From the NCBI GenBank assembly GCA_020638955.1, contig JACKHO010000006.1, positions 434,001 through 498,000 of the forward strand: a stretch of 64,000 nucleotides of DNA. The letters run 5' to 3'. Both the position numbers and the translations under genes were made by a program. Position 1 is the first letter of the stretch. Every line of letters begins with the position of its first letter. The stretch comes from Planctomycetaceae bacterium. Its GTDB lineage: Bacteria > Planctomycetota > Planctomycetia > Planctomycetales > Planctomycetaceae. Positions 8,517 through 19,407 of this stretch are shown here, in pieces. The notes below the pieces were generated by a model that was not told where the DNA came from, did not search any database, and was given only the letters and a program-made list of their open reading frames with translations.

Positions 8517-10196
8517 TCAGGATGGGGCGGGTGCATCGGCCTGCACCGCATTGGTGTTGGGCTCACTTGATTCATCGTGATGGACTTCCTTGCCGTTGAG
8601 TGCAGCCAAACGGGCAATGCGTTTTGCGAAGTAGTAAACGCGTTTGAGGTATTCCATGAGCTCCGACTCGGTGCGATACGCGACGAGACGGTTCGGGGCT
8701 GTGGCTGTCAGGCGGCGCGAGAGATGTTTTTCGGCCTCTTCGACCAAGCCATTGACGGCAGCTTTTGCGTCAGCGACCTGTGATGCGAGTGTGGCGTCTT
8801 CGTCCGTCAGAGCCTGTACTGCAAGTTCCAAAGCCCAACAGACTTTATGATGGATGGCCTGGAGATGATCTTCCGTTTCTGGGCTGACAACCAGTTTCGC
8901 GTGGCGGCGGGCGTGCCCTGTTGGCACAACGTTGACAGACACCAAATCGCCCACACTTTCGAAGTAGTTCGCAATCAACAGGTAGTCGTGCAGGCGGGAC
9001 GACTCCTTGTCCGACAAGGTCTGCTGCGATAACTGGCCGAGATAGGTAACGATTTCACCGTGCAGGGCGTCGACGTCATCGTCCATTTGGGCAAGTTCGT
9101 CCAGTTCCAGCTTGGTTCCGTGAATGGCTCCGGTCATGGCACCACGTACCATTGTTACGGTAATTTCGCCCAGGTGCCCCAGTTCACGGCGTACGGAGTC
9201 CATGGCCAGACTCGGCGTTTGCATAAGAATGGTGTCGAGATACTTCGGCAATGCGGGCTGCGGCACCACCTCTGGACGATCTGGGACAAGCCAGGTCACC
9301 AGCCGCGCGAGCGGATGCGTAAACCAAATGAATACGCAGGTGTTTGTGACATTAAACACGGTATGGGCATGGGCAATTTGACGCGTTGTCTCGCTCGACA
9401 TTTGGCTGACCAGCCAGGCGAGCTGCCCAATGAATCCAAACCACAGCATCACACCAAGTGTGTTGAACAGAATATGCACCAGCGCGGCGCGCACTGCTTC
9501 GCGAGGTTTTCCAATGGCCGCCAATAACGCTGTGACGCACGTGCCAATATTCGCGCCGAACACCAGCGGAATGGCCTGATCGAGTGTGATGAGTCCCTGT
9601 CCCGCGAGGACAATAATGAGCACGGTCGTCGCGGACGAACTTTGAATGATGGCTGTGAAAATTGCGGAAAGCAGTATGGCCAGCACGGCGCTGTCCAGGT
9701 GTTGGGCTGCTTCAATGAATGGTGGGTAGTCACGCAGTGGCTCGGTGGCGTCACTCATGACGTTCATCCCGTAGAACACCAGTCCCAGCCCGAACAGCAT
9801 GGTGCCGAACTGGCGGAGACGTTCGCGCTTCGCAACAAACCGAATGGTGAATCCCGCCGCAACCAGAGCGAGTGCGGCCTTCGTGACTTTGAACGCGATG
9901 ATTTGGGCCGTCACCGTGGTTCCAATTTCTGCCCCCATAATGACACCAATGGCCTGCGTCAGTTCCATGAGTCCCGCCGAGATGAATCCGACCACGAGGA
10001 CCGTCGTCACGGAAGACGACTGAATAATGGACGTCACAAACATTCCGGCCAGCACGGCCGTGAAGCGGTTCGATGTCAGGGTCGCGAGTATCGACTTCAG
10101 ACGCTCCCCCGAAATGACTTTCAGGGCACTGGTCAGGAGGTCGAGTCCATACAGAAAAAGGGCCAACCCACCGAGGAGGGTGACCCACATGAACAT
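8517..10196 (-). CDS. Na/Pi cotransporter family protein with PhoU-like C-terminal domain
   Basis: The 559-residue protein is taken to start at ATG 10196, preceded by a GGAG ribosome site; an in-frame TTG at 10256 is a weaker choice. The first half is a multi-pass membrane domain with the two inverted QSSS repeats of the family (residues about 59-62 and 185-188, both in IIQSSS contexts) and GAEIGTT and GANIGT motifs. Residues about 360-530 form a soluble helical PhoU-like domain. Members take up phosphate with sodium in the inner membrane, and the PhoU part is thought to regulate transport. It stands alone, convergent with the DUF1552 gene, with no pho regulon gene next to it. Confidence 0.9.
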   Translation of the reverse strand: MFMWVTLLGGLALFLYGLDLLTSALKVISGERLKSILATLTSNRFTAVLAGMFVTSIIQSSSVTTVLVVGFISAGLMELTQAIGVIMGAEIGTTVTAQIIAFKVTKAALALVAAGFTIRFVAKRERLRQFGTMLFGLGLVFYGMNVMSDATEPLRDYPPFIEAAQHLDSAVLAILLSAIFTAIIQSSSATTVLIIVLAGQGLITLDQAIPLVFGANIGTCVTALLAAIGKPREAVRAALVHILFNTLGVMLWFGFIGQLAWLVSQMSSETTRQIAHAHTVFNVTNTCVFIWFTHPLARLVTWLVPDRPEVVPQPALPKYLDTILMQTPSLAMDSVRRELGHLGEITVTMVRGAMTGAIHGTKLELDELAQMDDDVDALHGEIVTYLGQLSQQTLSDKESSRLHDYLLIANYFESVGDLVSVNVVPTGHARRHAKLVVSPETEDHLQAIHHKVCWALELAVQALTDEDATLASQVADAKAAVNGLVEEAEKHLSRRLTATAPNRLVAYRTESELMEYLKRVYYFAKRIARLAALNGKEVHHDESSEPNTNAVQADAPAPS

Positions 10197-10729
10197 CGAT
10201 AGCTCCGAACTCTCAGCAGCGAGCACTGTGATCACCAGGCAGGAAACGAACTTCAACTGAGGGAGGTTAATGGTTTCTTAACAGGGCGGGAATGGAAAAT
10301 GCCTTGCAACTGGTGTACTTTGCAGGCCGTTCTTCGGCTGCCGTCGCCGTCGGCCGGAAAGCGTAACCGATGTGGTTCCCAGATGTTAAAGCTAGTAGGC
10401 GACGACTGGGGGCGACCTCCGGGGATTTGTTCCCTCATCAGTGGACGCTTTGGAGCCAGTTCGAGATTCGACAGGTCCGAGCAACCGTGCCTCGTGGCTG
10501 ACGTAGCATGAATCTGACAATCGAATGTTTTCGGCTTCCAGGCGCTTGGTTACGTTCGAAACAGGGCTCTGTTCAGTCTGCGTCCTTGCTTCACACATCA
10601 GCCAATACTATGCTGACTGGGCGTCTCCGCGTGAAGTGGGGAAATTGTGGGTGGAAATCCACAAACCGTTTGCGTTTTTGTACTTGAACGGACGCCGTGG
10701 ATTCAGAATATCTCTAACAACGCAATTCC
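10197..10729. other. 533-bp divergent intergenic region
   Basis: No gene is supported between the transporter and the large TPR gene. It contains a small inverted repeat (TTGTGG, 8-nt loop, CCACAA) about 85 bp upstream of the TPR gene. Promoters for both divergent units must lie here, but no sigma-70 or sigma-54 consensus was convincing. Confidence 0.4.
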
Positions 10730-13700
10730 ATGCGATTGTTTTTCAAGCAACTTGCCCTCGGGCTGTTTTTCGCCAGTTTTGCGTTCTCAGCAGTTGCTGA
10801 GGAGCCGGTACTGGATTTTCTCGAGGGGCTCCGGCAGCGCCAGTATTACGATACGGCGCTGCAGTATCTCGACGAGGCGGAAAAGCTCAATTTGCCGCCC
10901 GAAGTGAAGGAAGTCATTCCTTACGAACGTGCGGAGACGCTGCTGGGCAGCAGTAAGAAGTTGAACAATTTGGACGAGCAGCGTAAACGTCTCGATGCCG
11001 CTCAGGCTTCGTTCGAGGATTTTGTCAAAGCCACGCCAACACATCCGCTGGCTGCCCGCGCCAACACGGCTCGCGGTCGAATTCTCACGGAAAAAGCTCG
11101 CGTTGAGATTTGGGATGGCGACAAGCCTTCCAACGAAGGAAGTCGCGACCGTTTCCGTGAAGCGGCCCGGAAGTACGTCAAAGAAGCCCGCCGGATTTTC
11201 GAGCAGGCAGCCGATCAACACAAGGCTGGCTGGGAAGCGTTTCCGACGTTCATACCGGAAGATGACTTCGCGCAGCGCGAAAAACGCGATGACGCAGAAA
11301 CTCAATACATGGAGGCCCAGCTGGACCTGGCCCAATGTACCTACTGGGAAGCACAGACGTACGACACCGGAGTCGAAGACCGCAAGAAACTCCTCGAACA
11401 GGCGGCCTTCGAGTTCGAAGAACTTCACACCAAGTACCGTTCGCAGGTGGCCGGACTGTTCGCCCGCATCTGGCAGGGGAAGTGCTTCGAAGAACGTGGC
11501 GATATCCGAATTGCCTTGGGGCTGTATGAGGAGATTCTCGGTCACCCCGGTGACAGCAGCACCATGACGACGCTGAAAGACCGAGCGCTTCGCTTTCGGC
11601 TGATTTGCCTCAATCATGACGACCGCAAAGACTATCAGCTTGTCGTCGATGAAGGTGAAGGCTGGATTAAGCAAGCGAAGGGACGCGCCCGCACGAATAT
11701 CGGCCTGGGAATTCAGTACGAAGTCGCCCGGGCACTGGAGGCCATTGGAACCGATCGAACCCGTCCGGAACCGGAACGGAATGCGGCACTCAACCGGGCG
11801 TTGACGTTCGCACGCACCATCAACCGGTTTCCAGGTGAGTTGAAGGTCCTCAGTTCCGCGCTCATTCAGCGTTTGATGGGAGCCCTGAACCGCTCGGAAG
11901 GTGATCCCCAGGATTTCGAGACCGCGTCATCGCTGGCGGGTAAGCTCTTCGAAGACATCCTCGAGCAGAACAATTTGATTAATCAGGCGAAGGCCGCTGG
12001 CAAGATCAAAGAGGCTGCGGACATGCAAAAAGGTCAGCAGGCCACCGCCGCCGAAATGGCACGGCTGTACGACTTGGGCATTCGCATGGCCACGGCTCAG
12101 ACCGATCCCAACTTGCTGAACATCGCTCGCCTGCGGTTATCATACGGCTACCTGTTGCAGGGACAGTTCCTGGACGCGGCCGTCGTGGCCGATCACCAGA
12201 TGGTAAAATTTGCCGACGCTTCGCCGGAAACGGCGAAGGAAGCGGGCTTTATTGCTATGACGGCATTTGATTACGCCTACCTCGACGCGGCGGAAAACGA
12301 CCGCGAATTCGAAACAGCCATGTTGCTGGAATCGGCGACGAAACTGGCCGACCGTTGGCCAGAGTCCGATCGGGCGAACGACGCCCGCAACGTCGTGGCG
12401 AAAGTTTTCTGGGGCAAAGATGATTACATCCAGGCCGCTGACTGGTGGCTGAAGGTTCCGAAAGGAACCGGGCAATACGTCGATGCACGCCTCCGCGCCG
12501 GCAAGGCATATTGGCGGCAATTCATTGTCACCACGTCGCTGCCCGAGGAAGAACGTCCTGCGTCGGATGAATTGGCGAAGTGGAAAGTAGAGAGCATTAA
12601 GTACCTCGTTGAAGGTGTCACAGCCGCCGAGGCAGAAGTACCCGATGACAAACCATTCGCCGACGACGTGGTCACCTCAAAATTGACGCTCGCCGGCATT
12701 CACAACCTGGACGGCAATTACGCCGAAGCCATCAAGTTGCTGACGGAAAATCCACATCCCATTACAGCCGCCGTTGATGTTCCAGAGGGGCAAGCCCGAC
12801 CGACTGAAGCGGGCAAAGCGCAAAGCCGACAAATTGCCAGTGTTGCGTACCAGACCCTGCTGCGTGCCTACATTGGCATTAAAGACCTCGACAAAGCCCG
12901 CGATGCCCGCATGAAGCTTGAAAAAGTGGCAGGCGGTGAAGACGCACAAGCGCTGACACAGGTGTTCGTGGCATTCGGACAGGAACTGCAGAGCGAACTG
13001 GAGCGTCTCCGAGCCGAAAATGAAACCGACCGCTTGAACGACGTCCGTGCCGGGTTTGAGTCCTTCTTGAACGACATGTTCAATCGCCAGGATGGACAGA
13101 CATTCTATTCACTGCTGTGGATTGCGGAGACGTACGCCTCACTGGCGGACGGATCATCGGACAGTCCCGCGAAGGCCGAGGAGTACTACGAGAAGGCGGC
13201 GACTTCCTATCAGTCGATTATCGAAAAAGGCTCGTCCGACTCCAGTTTTCTCGCCGATCCGAAGCAACTCATTGGCGCTAAACTTCTGCTGGTGAAATGC
13301 CTCCGCCGCAAGCGAGATTATCCGGCAGCAGAGAAGTCGATGCTGGAAGTCGTTACCGATCTTCCTGAAGTTGCTGACGTTCAGTTCGAAGCAGCCCGGC
13401 TGTACCAGGAATGGGGAGCGACCGGCGGCGACAACTACGAGCGTTTGCAAATCGCCCTCTACGGAACGCCCGACAAGGTGGTTCCGAAGATTTGGGGCTG
13501 GACGACGACAGCACAACGACTGGAACGGGCGGCTCGGACGGCCAAAACGCCGGGTGAGCAAGAACATTTAGCTGCCATGCACTTCGACGCCCGGTATGCA
13601 TTGGCGGAGTCGGAATTGCAGTTTGGCCAGAATCACCCCGACGCCACGAAATCGGAGGAACATCTGGAACGCGCACGAGCGGTCATTATCCGGTTCCTCC

Positions 13701-14323
13701 GCAGCTCTCAGCGCTGGCCCGATGACCAGTATGCCCGGTTCAATACGCTGTACCGCAAAATTCTCGAAGTGCTGGGAGAGCCGGTTGTCGATCTATCACG
13801 CGAAACGGTTGTTACACCGCCGACTCCGCCGGATAAGAATGGACTTGTCGCCAAACCGACTGGTGGCGAGGAGCCCCCAAAAACTCCGCAGCCAAAATCC
13901 AACTGGCTGCTCATGGGGCTTGTTCTGATGCTCGGCATCGGTTTAATTGGCGGGATTTTCTACTTCACTTTGAGTTCAGCCAAGGGGCATCGACCGAAGT
14001 ACGAGGGAGTCTCAACGGAGCCTCGTGCACCGCGTCCGGTGAAACTGGGGAACGTCAGCATTTCCACGTCAACGGAGCCTACGCTGAAGGATGTCAATGT
14101 CGCCGCCAAGCGGGGACCACGCCCAGCAGCCAAGAAAACCGGTACAGCAAGTGGAGCAGATGCTCCGAAGCGACCATCTGCTCCAGGCGAAGAACGTCCA
14201 CGTCGTCCGCGGCCAACGGGCGAAGGTGGGACAGGCGAAGCTCCCCGGCCTCGCCAGCGTCCTTCCGGCGACGCACCGCCGCCACAGAAACGTCCTCGTC
14301 CCAAACCACCGGAGTCGAGTTAG
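10730..14323 (+). CDS. Large secreted TPR protein with C-terminal membrane anchor and Pro/Arg-rich cytoplasmic tail
   Basis: The 1197-residue protein has a clear signal peptide (residues 1-23, ending SAVAEE). About 1000 residues of helical TPR-like repeats follow (for example QYLDEAEKLNLPPEVKEVI and repeated YxxAxxxY patterns). One transmembrane segment lies at about 1058-1081. The last 115 residues are rich in Pro, Arg, Lys and Gly and should be cytoplasmic. It starts a five-gene unit: second TPR protein, ExbB-like, ExbD-like, ExbD-like. By analogy with Tol/Ton/Glt systems it may be the periplasmic scaffold driven by the ExbB/ExbD motor. No ribosome-binding site is evident before ATG 10730. 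Confidence 0.8.
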   Translation: MRLFFKQLALGLFFASFAFSAVAEEPVLDFLEGLRQRQYYDTALQYLDEAEKLNLPPEVKEVIPYERAETLLGSSKKLNNLDEQRKRLDAAQASFEDFVKATPTHPLAARANTARGRILTEKARVEIWDGDKPSNEGSRDRFREAARKYVKEARRIFEQAADQHKAGWEAFPTFIPEDDFAQREKRDDAETQYMEAQLDLAQCTYWEAQTYDTGVEDRKKLLEQAAFEFEELHTKYRSQVAGLFARIWQGKCFEERGDIRIALGLYEEILGHPGDSSTMTTLKDRALRFRLICLNHDDRKDYQLVVDEGEGWIKQAKGRARTNIGLGIQYEVARALEAIGTDRTRPEPERNAALNRALTFARTINRFPGELKVLSSALIQRLMGALNRSEGDPQDFETASSLAGKLFEDILEQNNLINQAKAAGKIKEAADMQKGQQATAAEMARLYDLGIRMATAQTDPNLLNIARLRLSYGYLLQGQFLDAAVVADHQMVKFADASPETAKEAGFIAMTAFDYAYLDAAENDREFETAMLLESATKLADRWPESDRANDARNVVAKVFWGKDDYIQAADWWLKVPKGTGQYVDARLRAGKAYWRQFIVTTSLPEEERPASDELAKWKVESIKYLVEGVTAAEAEVPDDKPFADDVVTSKLTLAGIHNLDGNYAEAIKLLTENPHPITAAVDVPEGQARPTEAGKAQSRQIASVAYQTLLRAYIGIKDLDKARDARMKLEKVAGGEDAQALTQVFVAFGQELQSELERLRAENETDRLNDVRAGFESFLNDMFNRQDGQTFYSLLWIAETYASLADGSSDSPAKAEEYYEKAATSYQSIIEKGSSDSSFLADPKQLIGAKLLLVKCLRRKRDYPAAEKSMLEVVTDLPEVADVQFEAARLYQEWGATGGDNYERLQIALYGTPDKVVPKIWGWTTTAQRLERAARTAKTPGEQEHLAAMHFDARYALAESELQFGQNHPDATKSEEHLERARAVIIRFLRSSQRWPDDQYARFNTLYRKILEVLGEPVVDLSRETVVTPPTPPDKNGLVAKPTGGEEPPKTPQPKSNWLLMGLVLMLGIGLIGGIFYFTLSSAKGHRPKYEGVSTEPRAPRPVKLGNVSISTSTEPTLKDVNVAAKRGPRPAAKKTGTASGADAPKRPSAPGEERPRRPRPTGEGGTGEAPRPRQRPSGDAPPPQKRPRPKPPESS

Positions 14324-14428
14324 TGAAATCAACGCTGTTGCCTGACTGCAGTCCGATGAACTTCTCAAAACTGACTGACGTATCAAAACACTTTACCCAT
14401 TTTGTGTCAGCTTGACGCACCTACCAAT

Positions 14429-15493
14429 ATGAAGCCTTTCTCCTACATTACAGCCCTCGTCCTGCTGGCAGCGGGAACTTCATTCCTGCAGGCCGCCGAC
14501 ATTGACTACGTCACTCGGAAGAGCGACGGCAAGGTTTTCGGCGGTGAAATCAGTGCCGTGTCGAAAGCGGAAGTTGTCGTCAGCCAGAAGGTTGGCAACA
14601 AGGAAGAGCACATTCCGGCTAACGACATTGGACTGGTCGAGTGGAAGGGGGAGCCGAGCGGACTGGGATTGGGCCGCAGCCACGAGCGCAGCGGTAACCT
14701 CAGCGAAGCCCTGGAAGCGTACCAGGAGGCACTCAAGGAAGCCGCGAGCGATCGCGAAGAGTTGCGTGGTTCTATTGAATACCTCATCGCTCGTGTTGCG
14801 GTCCGCGTTGCCAAATCCGACCCGTCACAAGTTGGCACGGCACTGCAGAAACTGAAAGACTTCGTCGCCAAGTACGGTGACCACTATCGGTATTACGACG
14901 CCCAACAGTTGTTAGCCGATTTGGCATTAGGAGCGAACGACACGTCGACCGCTGATGCAGCCTACGTTGTACTGGAACAATCACCCTGGGCTGACTATCA
15001 ATTGGCCGGAAAGAACGGGCAGGGGTTCAGTCGACTTTCAAAGAACGACGTCGCCGGTGCGCGAAACATTTTCAATGCCGTTGCCCAAACGCAGTCGGCG
15101 AATCCCCAGGAAAACGCCCGCCGCCTTGAAGGAATGGTCGGTCAGGCGGAATGCCTGGAACGGGAATCCAAGTACACCGAGGCGGTCGACATCCTGAACA
15201 AGGTTGTCGAGGAAGCTCGCGCCGAAGACAGCCGAATTCTGGCGCTGGCCTACCTGAAACAGGGGGACTGTCTCGCTGCCGACGGCCAACACGTTAAAGC
15301 AGCGATTTTGGCTTATTTGCACGTAGACGTCATTCCGTCGCTCGCAGCGCATGCCGATTTGCATGCCGAAGCACTCTACAACTTGTCGAAGCTTTGGCTG
15401 GCTGTGAACCAACCACAACGCTCAGCCGACGCCTCAACCAGCCTGCAAACCAACTACAGCACGAGCGAATGGGCCCAAAAACTGAATCAGTAA
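14429..15493 (+). CDS. Secreted TPR protein, second gene of the ExbB/ExbD cluster
   Basis: The 354-residue protein starts at ATG 14429, directly before a signal peptide (ITALVLLAAGTSFLQA); an in-frame TTG at 14402 would only add a polar stretch. After a short beta-rich N-terminal segment resembling a small SH3-like domain (VTRKSDGKVFGGEISAV), the rest is helical and TPR-like (SEALEAYQEALKEA, YTEAVDILNKVVEEARAED, YLKQGDCLAADG). It lies between the large TPR gene and the ExbB-like gene on the same strand. It is probably a periplasmic accessory of the same complex, comparable in position to YbgF/CpoB near Tol proteins, though no sequence relation is claimed. Confidence 0.75.
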   Translation: MKPFSYITALVLLAAGTSFLQAADIDYVTRKSDGKVFGGEISAVSKAEVVVSQKVGNKEEHIPANDIGLVEWKGEPSGLGLGRSHERSGNLSEALEAYQEALKEAASDREELRGSIEYLIARVAVRVAKSDPSQVGTALQKLKDFVAKYGDHYRYYDAQQLLADLALGANDTSTADAAYVVLEQSPWADYQLAGKNGQGFSRLSKNDVAGARNIFNAVAQTQSANPQENARRLEGMVGQAECLERESKYTEAVDILNKVVEEARAEDSRILALAYLKQGDCLAADGQHVKAAILAYLHVDVIPSLAAHADLHAEALYNLSKLWLAVNQPQRSADASTSLQTNYSTSEWAQKLNQ

Positions 15494-15643
15494 CTGGAAA
15501 CCGTTCGCGTGGCTGGAACGCCAGTGGCGTCCAACTTACAATCGCAACTCCCTTGCCGCGTGCGGTCTTCCGTCCGTTGCAAATATCTTGAATAACTCAC
15601 CTTACGAACACTCACTCACATAGAGCAAATTTGGAGATTCTCG

Positions 15644-16498
15644 ATGGCCGTTCGCACCCGAGCGCAACGTACGTGGCAGGCCGCTACGGTCCTGGTGGTC
15701 CTGCTGGCAATGACTCTGGGCACCATGTACTCCCAGGGATTCGCCTACCAGGGCGAAGACGGGGGTGACGGCGGCGCCGCAGCCGCCACGGAACCAGCCG
15801 CAGAAACGACAACCAACGAAGGCGGTTCTGGCAATTCAGACGCAGACGGTGGCGGAGATAATGAACAGTCCTACCTCATGTGGATGATTGGGGCCTCGGG
15901 ATTCTTCGGAGCTCTCATCGCACTGCTGTCTTTCGTCATGGTGGCGGTCATTATGATGAACCTGCTGCAGGTTCGCCGGGATGTACTCATTCCTCAGGAC
16001 TTTGTCGCTGCATTTGAGGACAAGCTGAACAACAAAGACGTGCAGGGAGCCTTCGACATTGCCCGCGGTGATGACTCACTCATTGGTCGCGTCCTCACAG
16101 CTGGTATGTCACGACTTGGTCGTGGTTACGACTCCGCAGTCGAAGGGATGGAAGAAGTCGGTGAAGAAGAGAGCATGGCTCTCGAACAGCGCCTGTCCTG
16201 GCTGGCCCTCATTGGTTCTATCGCTCCGATGATGGGACTGCTTGGAACGGTCCAGGGTATGATTAACTCCTTCCAGACCATTGCGAACAGTGCGACACAG
16301 CCGAAGCCGAAAGACCTGGCCGACGGTATTTCGACCGCTCTGTTTACGACAATGGAAGGTCTTATTGTGGCCATTCCAGCGATTGTCGCTTACACGCTGC
16401 TCCGTAACCGCGTGACCGCGCTTCTCATGGAAGCCAGCCGTGTCAGCGATAACCTCATGAGCCGCTTTAATACCGGTTCAGGCAAGAAGGCCGAGTAG
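15644..16498 (+). CDS. MotA/TolQ/ExbB proton-channel family protein
   Basis: The 284-residue protein starts at ATG 15644 behind a GGAG site. An N-terminal hydrophobic segment (about 13-30) is followed by an unusual Gly/Ala/Asp/Glu-rich stretch (about 35-75). Then comes the family's membrane helix (GASGFFGALIALLSF), a cytoplasmic domain (RLSWLALIGSIAPMMGLLGT) and the final pair of helices ending near TALLMEASRV. ExbB/TolQ proteins form the ring that surrounds an ExbD dimer and uses the proton gradient. Two ExbD genes follow directly, and two TPR genes precede it. The Gly-rich acidic extension is not part of classical ExbB and would lie outside the membrane. Confidence 0.9.
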   Translation: MAVRTRAQRTWQAATVLVVLLAMTLGTMYSQGFAYQGEDGGDGGAAAATEPAAETTTNEGGSGNSDADGGGDNEQSYLMWMIGASGFFGALIALLSFVMVAVIMMNLLQVRRDVLIPQDFVAAFEDKLNNKDVQGAFDIARGDDSLIGRVLTAGMSRLGRGYDSAVEGMEEVGEEESMALEQRLSWLALIGSIAPMMGLLGTVQGMINSFQTIANSATQPKPKDLADGISTALFTTMEGLIVAIPAIVAYTLLRNRVTALLMEASRVSDNLMSRFNTGSGKKAE

Positions 16499-16557
16499 AA
16501 CATCCGGCTTGGTAACAATTGGGACTGGTGGTACGGTAAACAGGTTGAGGTAACTCC

Positions 16558-17043
16558 ATGAAAATCAAGGCATCCAAGCCCACGATTGTGGAGGCAGACA
16601 TGACCCCCATGATTGACATGACCTTCCAGCTGATTGCCTTCTTCATGATGGTGAGTAATTTGGAACAGACTCAGGCGGATGAACGCGTGAAGCTTCCCGC
16701 CGACCGTCTGGCCCGACCACCTGAAGGCCCTCGTGAAGACGAAGTGGTGCTCAACGTCGGTTTCATTCGCAACAAACAAGGCGAGAAGGCTGACCCGGAG
16801 GCATATGTATTCTTCGGTGGTGAGGACAACATCCCGGTCTTGAAATGTGGCCCGCGGTTGAAACGGGAATATGACGTGGCAACCCGTCGAGAAGGTGAAA
16901 AAGCAGCCCAAGACATGACGGTTGTCATCCGCGCCGACGCTGATGTGCCAACCGGTCTTGTTCAGGAACTCATTAAAATGGGACAGGAACAGAAATTCAG
17001 TAAGTTCTCGCTCAAAGCAAAGTCTGGTGAGAACGAGGATTAG
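16558..17043 (+). CDS. ExbD/TolR-like protein 1
   Basis: The 161-residue protein begins with a short basic cytoplasmic segment, then the ExbD/TolR membrane helix with its essential Asp in MTPMIDMTFQLIAFFM. A periplasmic domain follows (VVIRADADVPTGLVQELIKM), the usual ExbD/TolR fold. Length is typical. It lies 59 bp after the ExbB-like gene and should form the proton-responsive rod within the ExbB ring. The related second copy downstream suggests a heterodimer or two alternative complexes. Confidence 0.9.
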   Translation: MKIKASKPTIVEADMTPMIDMTFQLIAFFMMVSNLEQTQADERVKLPADRLARPPEGPREDEVVLNVGFIRNKQGEKADPEAYVFFGGEDNIPVLKCGPRLKREYDVATRREGEKAAQDMTVVIRADADVPTGLVQELIKMGQEQKFSKFSLKAKSGENED

Positions 17044-17109
17044 CCTCACGTTGTTTCTTTACAATTACTGTCTCGTGTTTATTGAGTTCGTTTTCCGGAG
17101 AGTTTTGCG

Positions 17110-17607
17110 GTGAAAATTCGCAGAAAAGATGATGGTGGCGGCAAAGTCGATGTGCAAATGGCACCGATGATTGACATCGTGTTCCAATTGCTCATTTTCT
17201 TCATGCTCACCTTGAAAATCCTTGCACCCGAAGGCGATTTCAACATCAACATGCCGTTGGGAGCCGTGGGCGATCCCAACCCAGACATTACGCCGCCAAC
17301 GAACCTCGATGTCGTACTTACCGCAAACGACGACGGGACGCTGCGGCAAGTCTCTCTCGGCGGTCGGCCTCTCGGAAATAACTTCCCCTCCTGCTTCCAG
17401 ACATTGAACCAGGAAATTGAAATTGCCGTGCGCGACTCCCGGAAATTCAGTGAAGACCTCGAAGTGACACTTACTCCGGACTACAACCTGCATCACCGGT
17501 ACACTGTTGCGGCCATTTCCGCCTGCCGCGGTAAGGTCGGTCCCGACGGACGAACCATTACGTTCGTGGAAAAAATCAAGTTCTCAAACATTCAGCGGCC
17601 TGAGTAG
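17110..17607 (+). CDS. ExbD/TolR-like protein 2
   Basis: The 165-residue protein is read from GTG 17110, which has a good GGAG site 9 bases upstream. It shows the same plan as its neighbour: basic start, membrane helix with Asp in APMIDIVFQLLIFFMLTL, and a periplasmic domain. The middle of the domain differs from copy 1 (NINMPLGAVGDPNPDITP, and no DADVP segment). It is the last gene of the TPR-ExbB-ExbD cluster. Divergence between the copies suggests distinct roles rather than a recent duplication. Confidence 0.88.
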   Translation: MKIRRKDDGGGKVDVQMAPMIDIVFQLLIFFMLTLKILAPEGDFNINMPLGAVGDPNPDITPPTNLDVVLTANDDGTLRQVSLGGRPLGNNFPSCFQTLNQEIEIAVRDSRKFSEDLEVTLTPDYNLHHRYTVAAISACRGKVGPDGRTITFVEKIKFSNIQRPE

Positions 17608-17808
17608 TTCCCAAATTACCTGAGCAGCGCTTCAATGCTGGGAATTTGCCGCGCGTAGGCTCCGCGTCGCTCGAACATTGGGCGAATTGCAGATAAGGTA
17701 CGCCTGTCGGTGCGGCGCTGCGCCCAAGGTATCGCTTCGTGAGCGGTATTTCGTCTTCCCCTCCGAGTCATTCGGCGGGAAAAACCTCTTTACCCATATT
17801 TACTGAAA

Positions 17809-19272
<1,464 letters not shown>

Positions 19273-19330
19273 GTTTTCTGGCATCCTGCGTTTCGCATAG
19301 TTGGAACACTCTATGTTCTATAAACAACCT

Positions 19331-19383
19331 GGGAAGTTGGTTATGCTGTCTACACGGCACGGCCAACTTCCCATTTGTTTTTT
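19331..19383 (+). terminator. Intrinsic terminator of gnd
   Basis: GGGAAGTTGG (19331-19340) pairs perfectly with CCAACTTCCC (19363-19372) around a 22-nt loop and is followed by a T-rich run (ATTTGTTTTTT). It lies about 60 bp behind the gnd stop and just before the ABC transporter genes, so it separates the two units. Confidence 0.85.
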
Positions 19384-19407
19384 GACCCGTTGCGAGCAGG
19401 ACACCAC

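Noticed and set aside
8930..8960. TGGCAC...TTGA sequence resembling a sigma-54 promoter
   Set aside because: It lies inside the Na/Pi cotransporter coding region, the spacing and -12 element are not right, and no gene follows in that direction.
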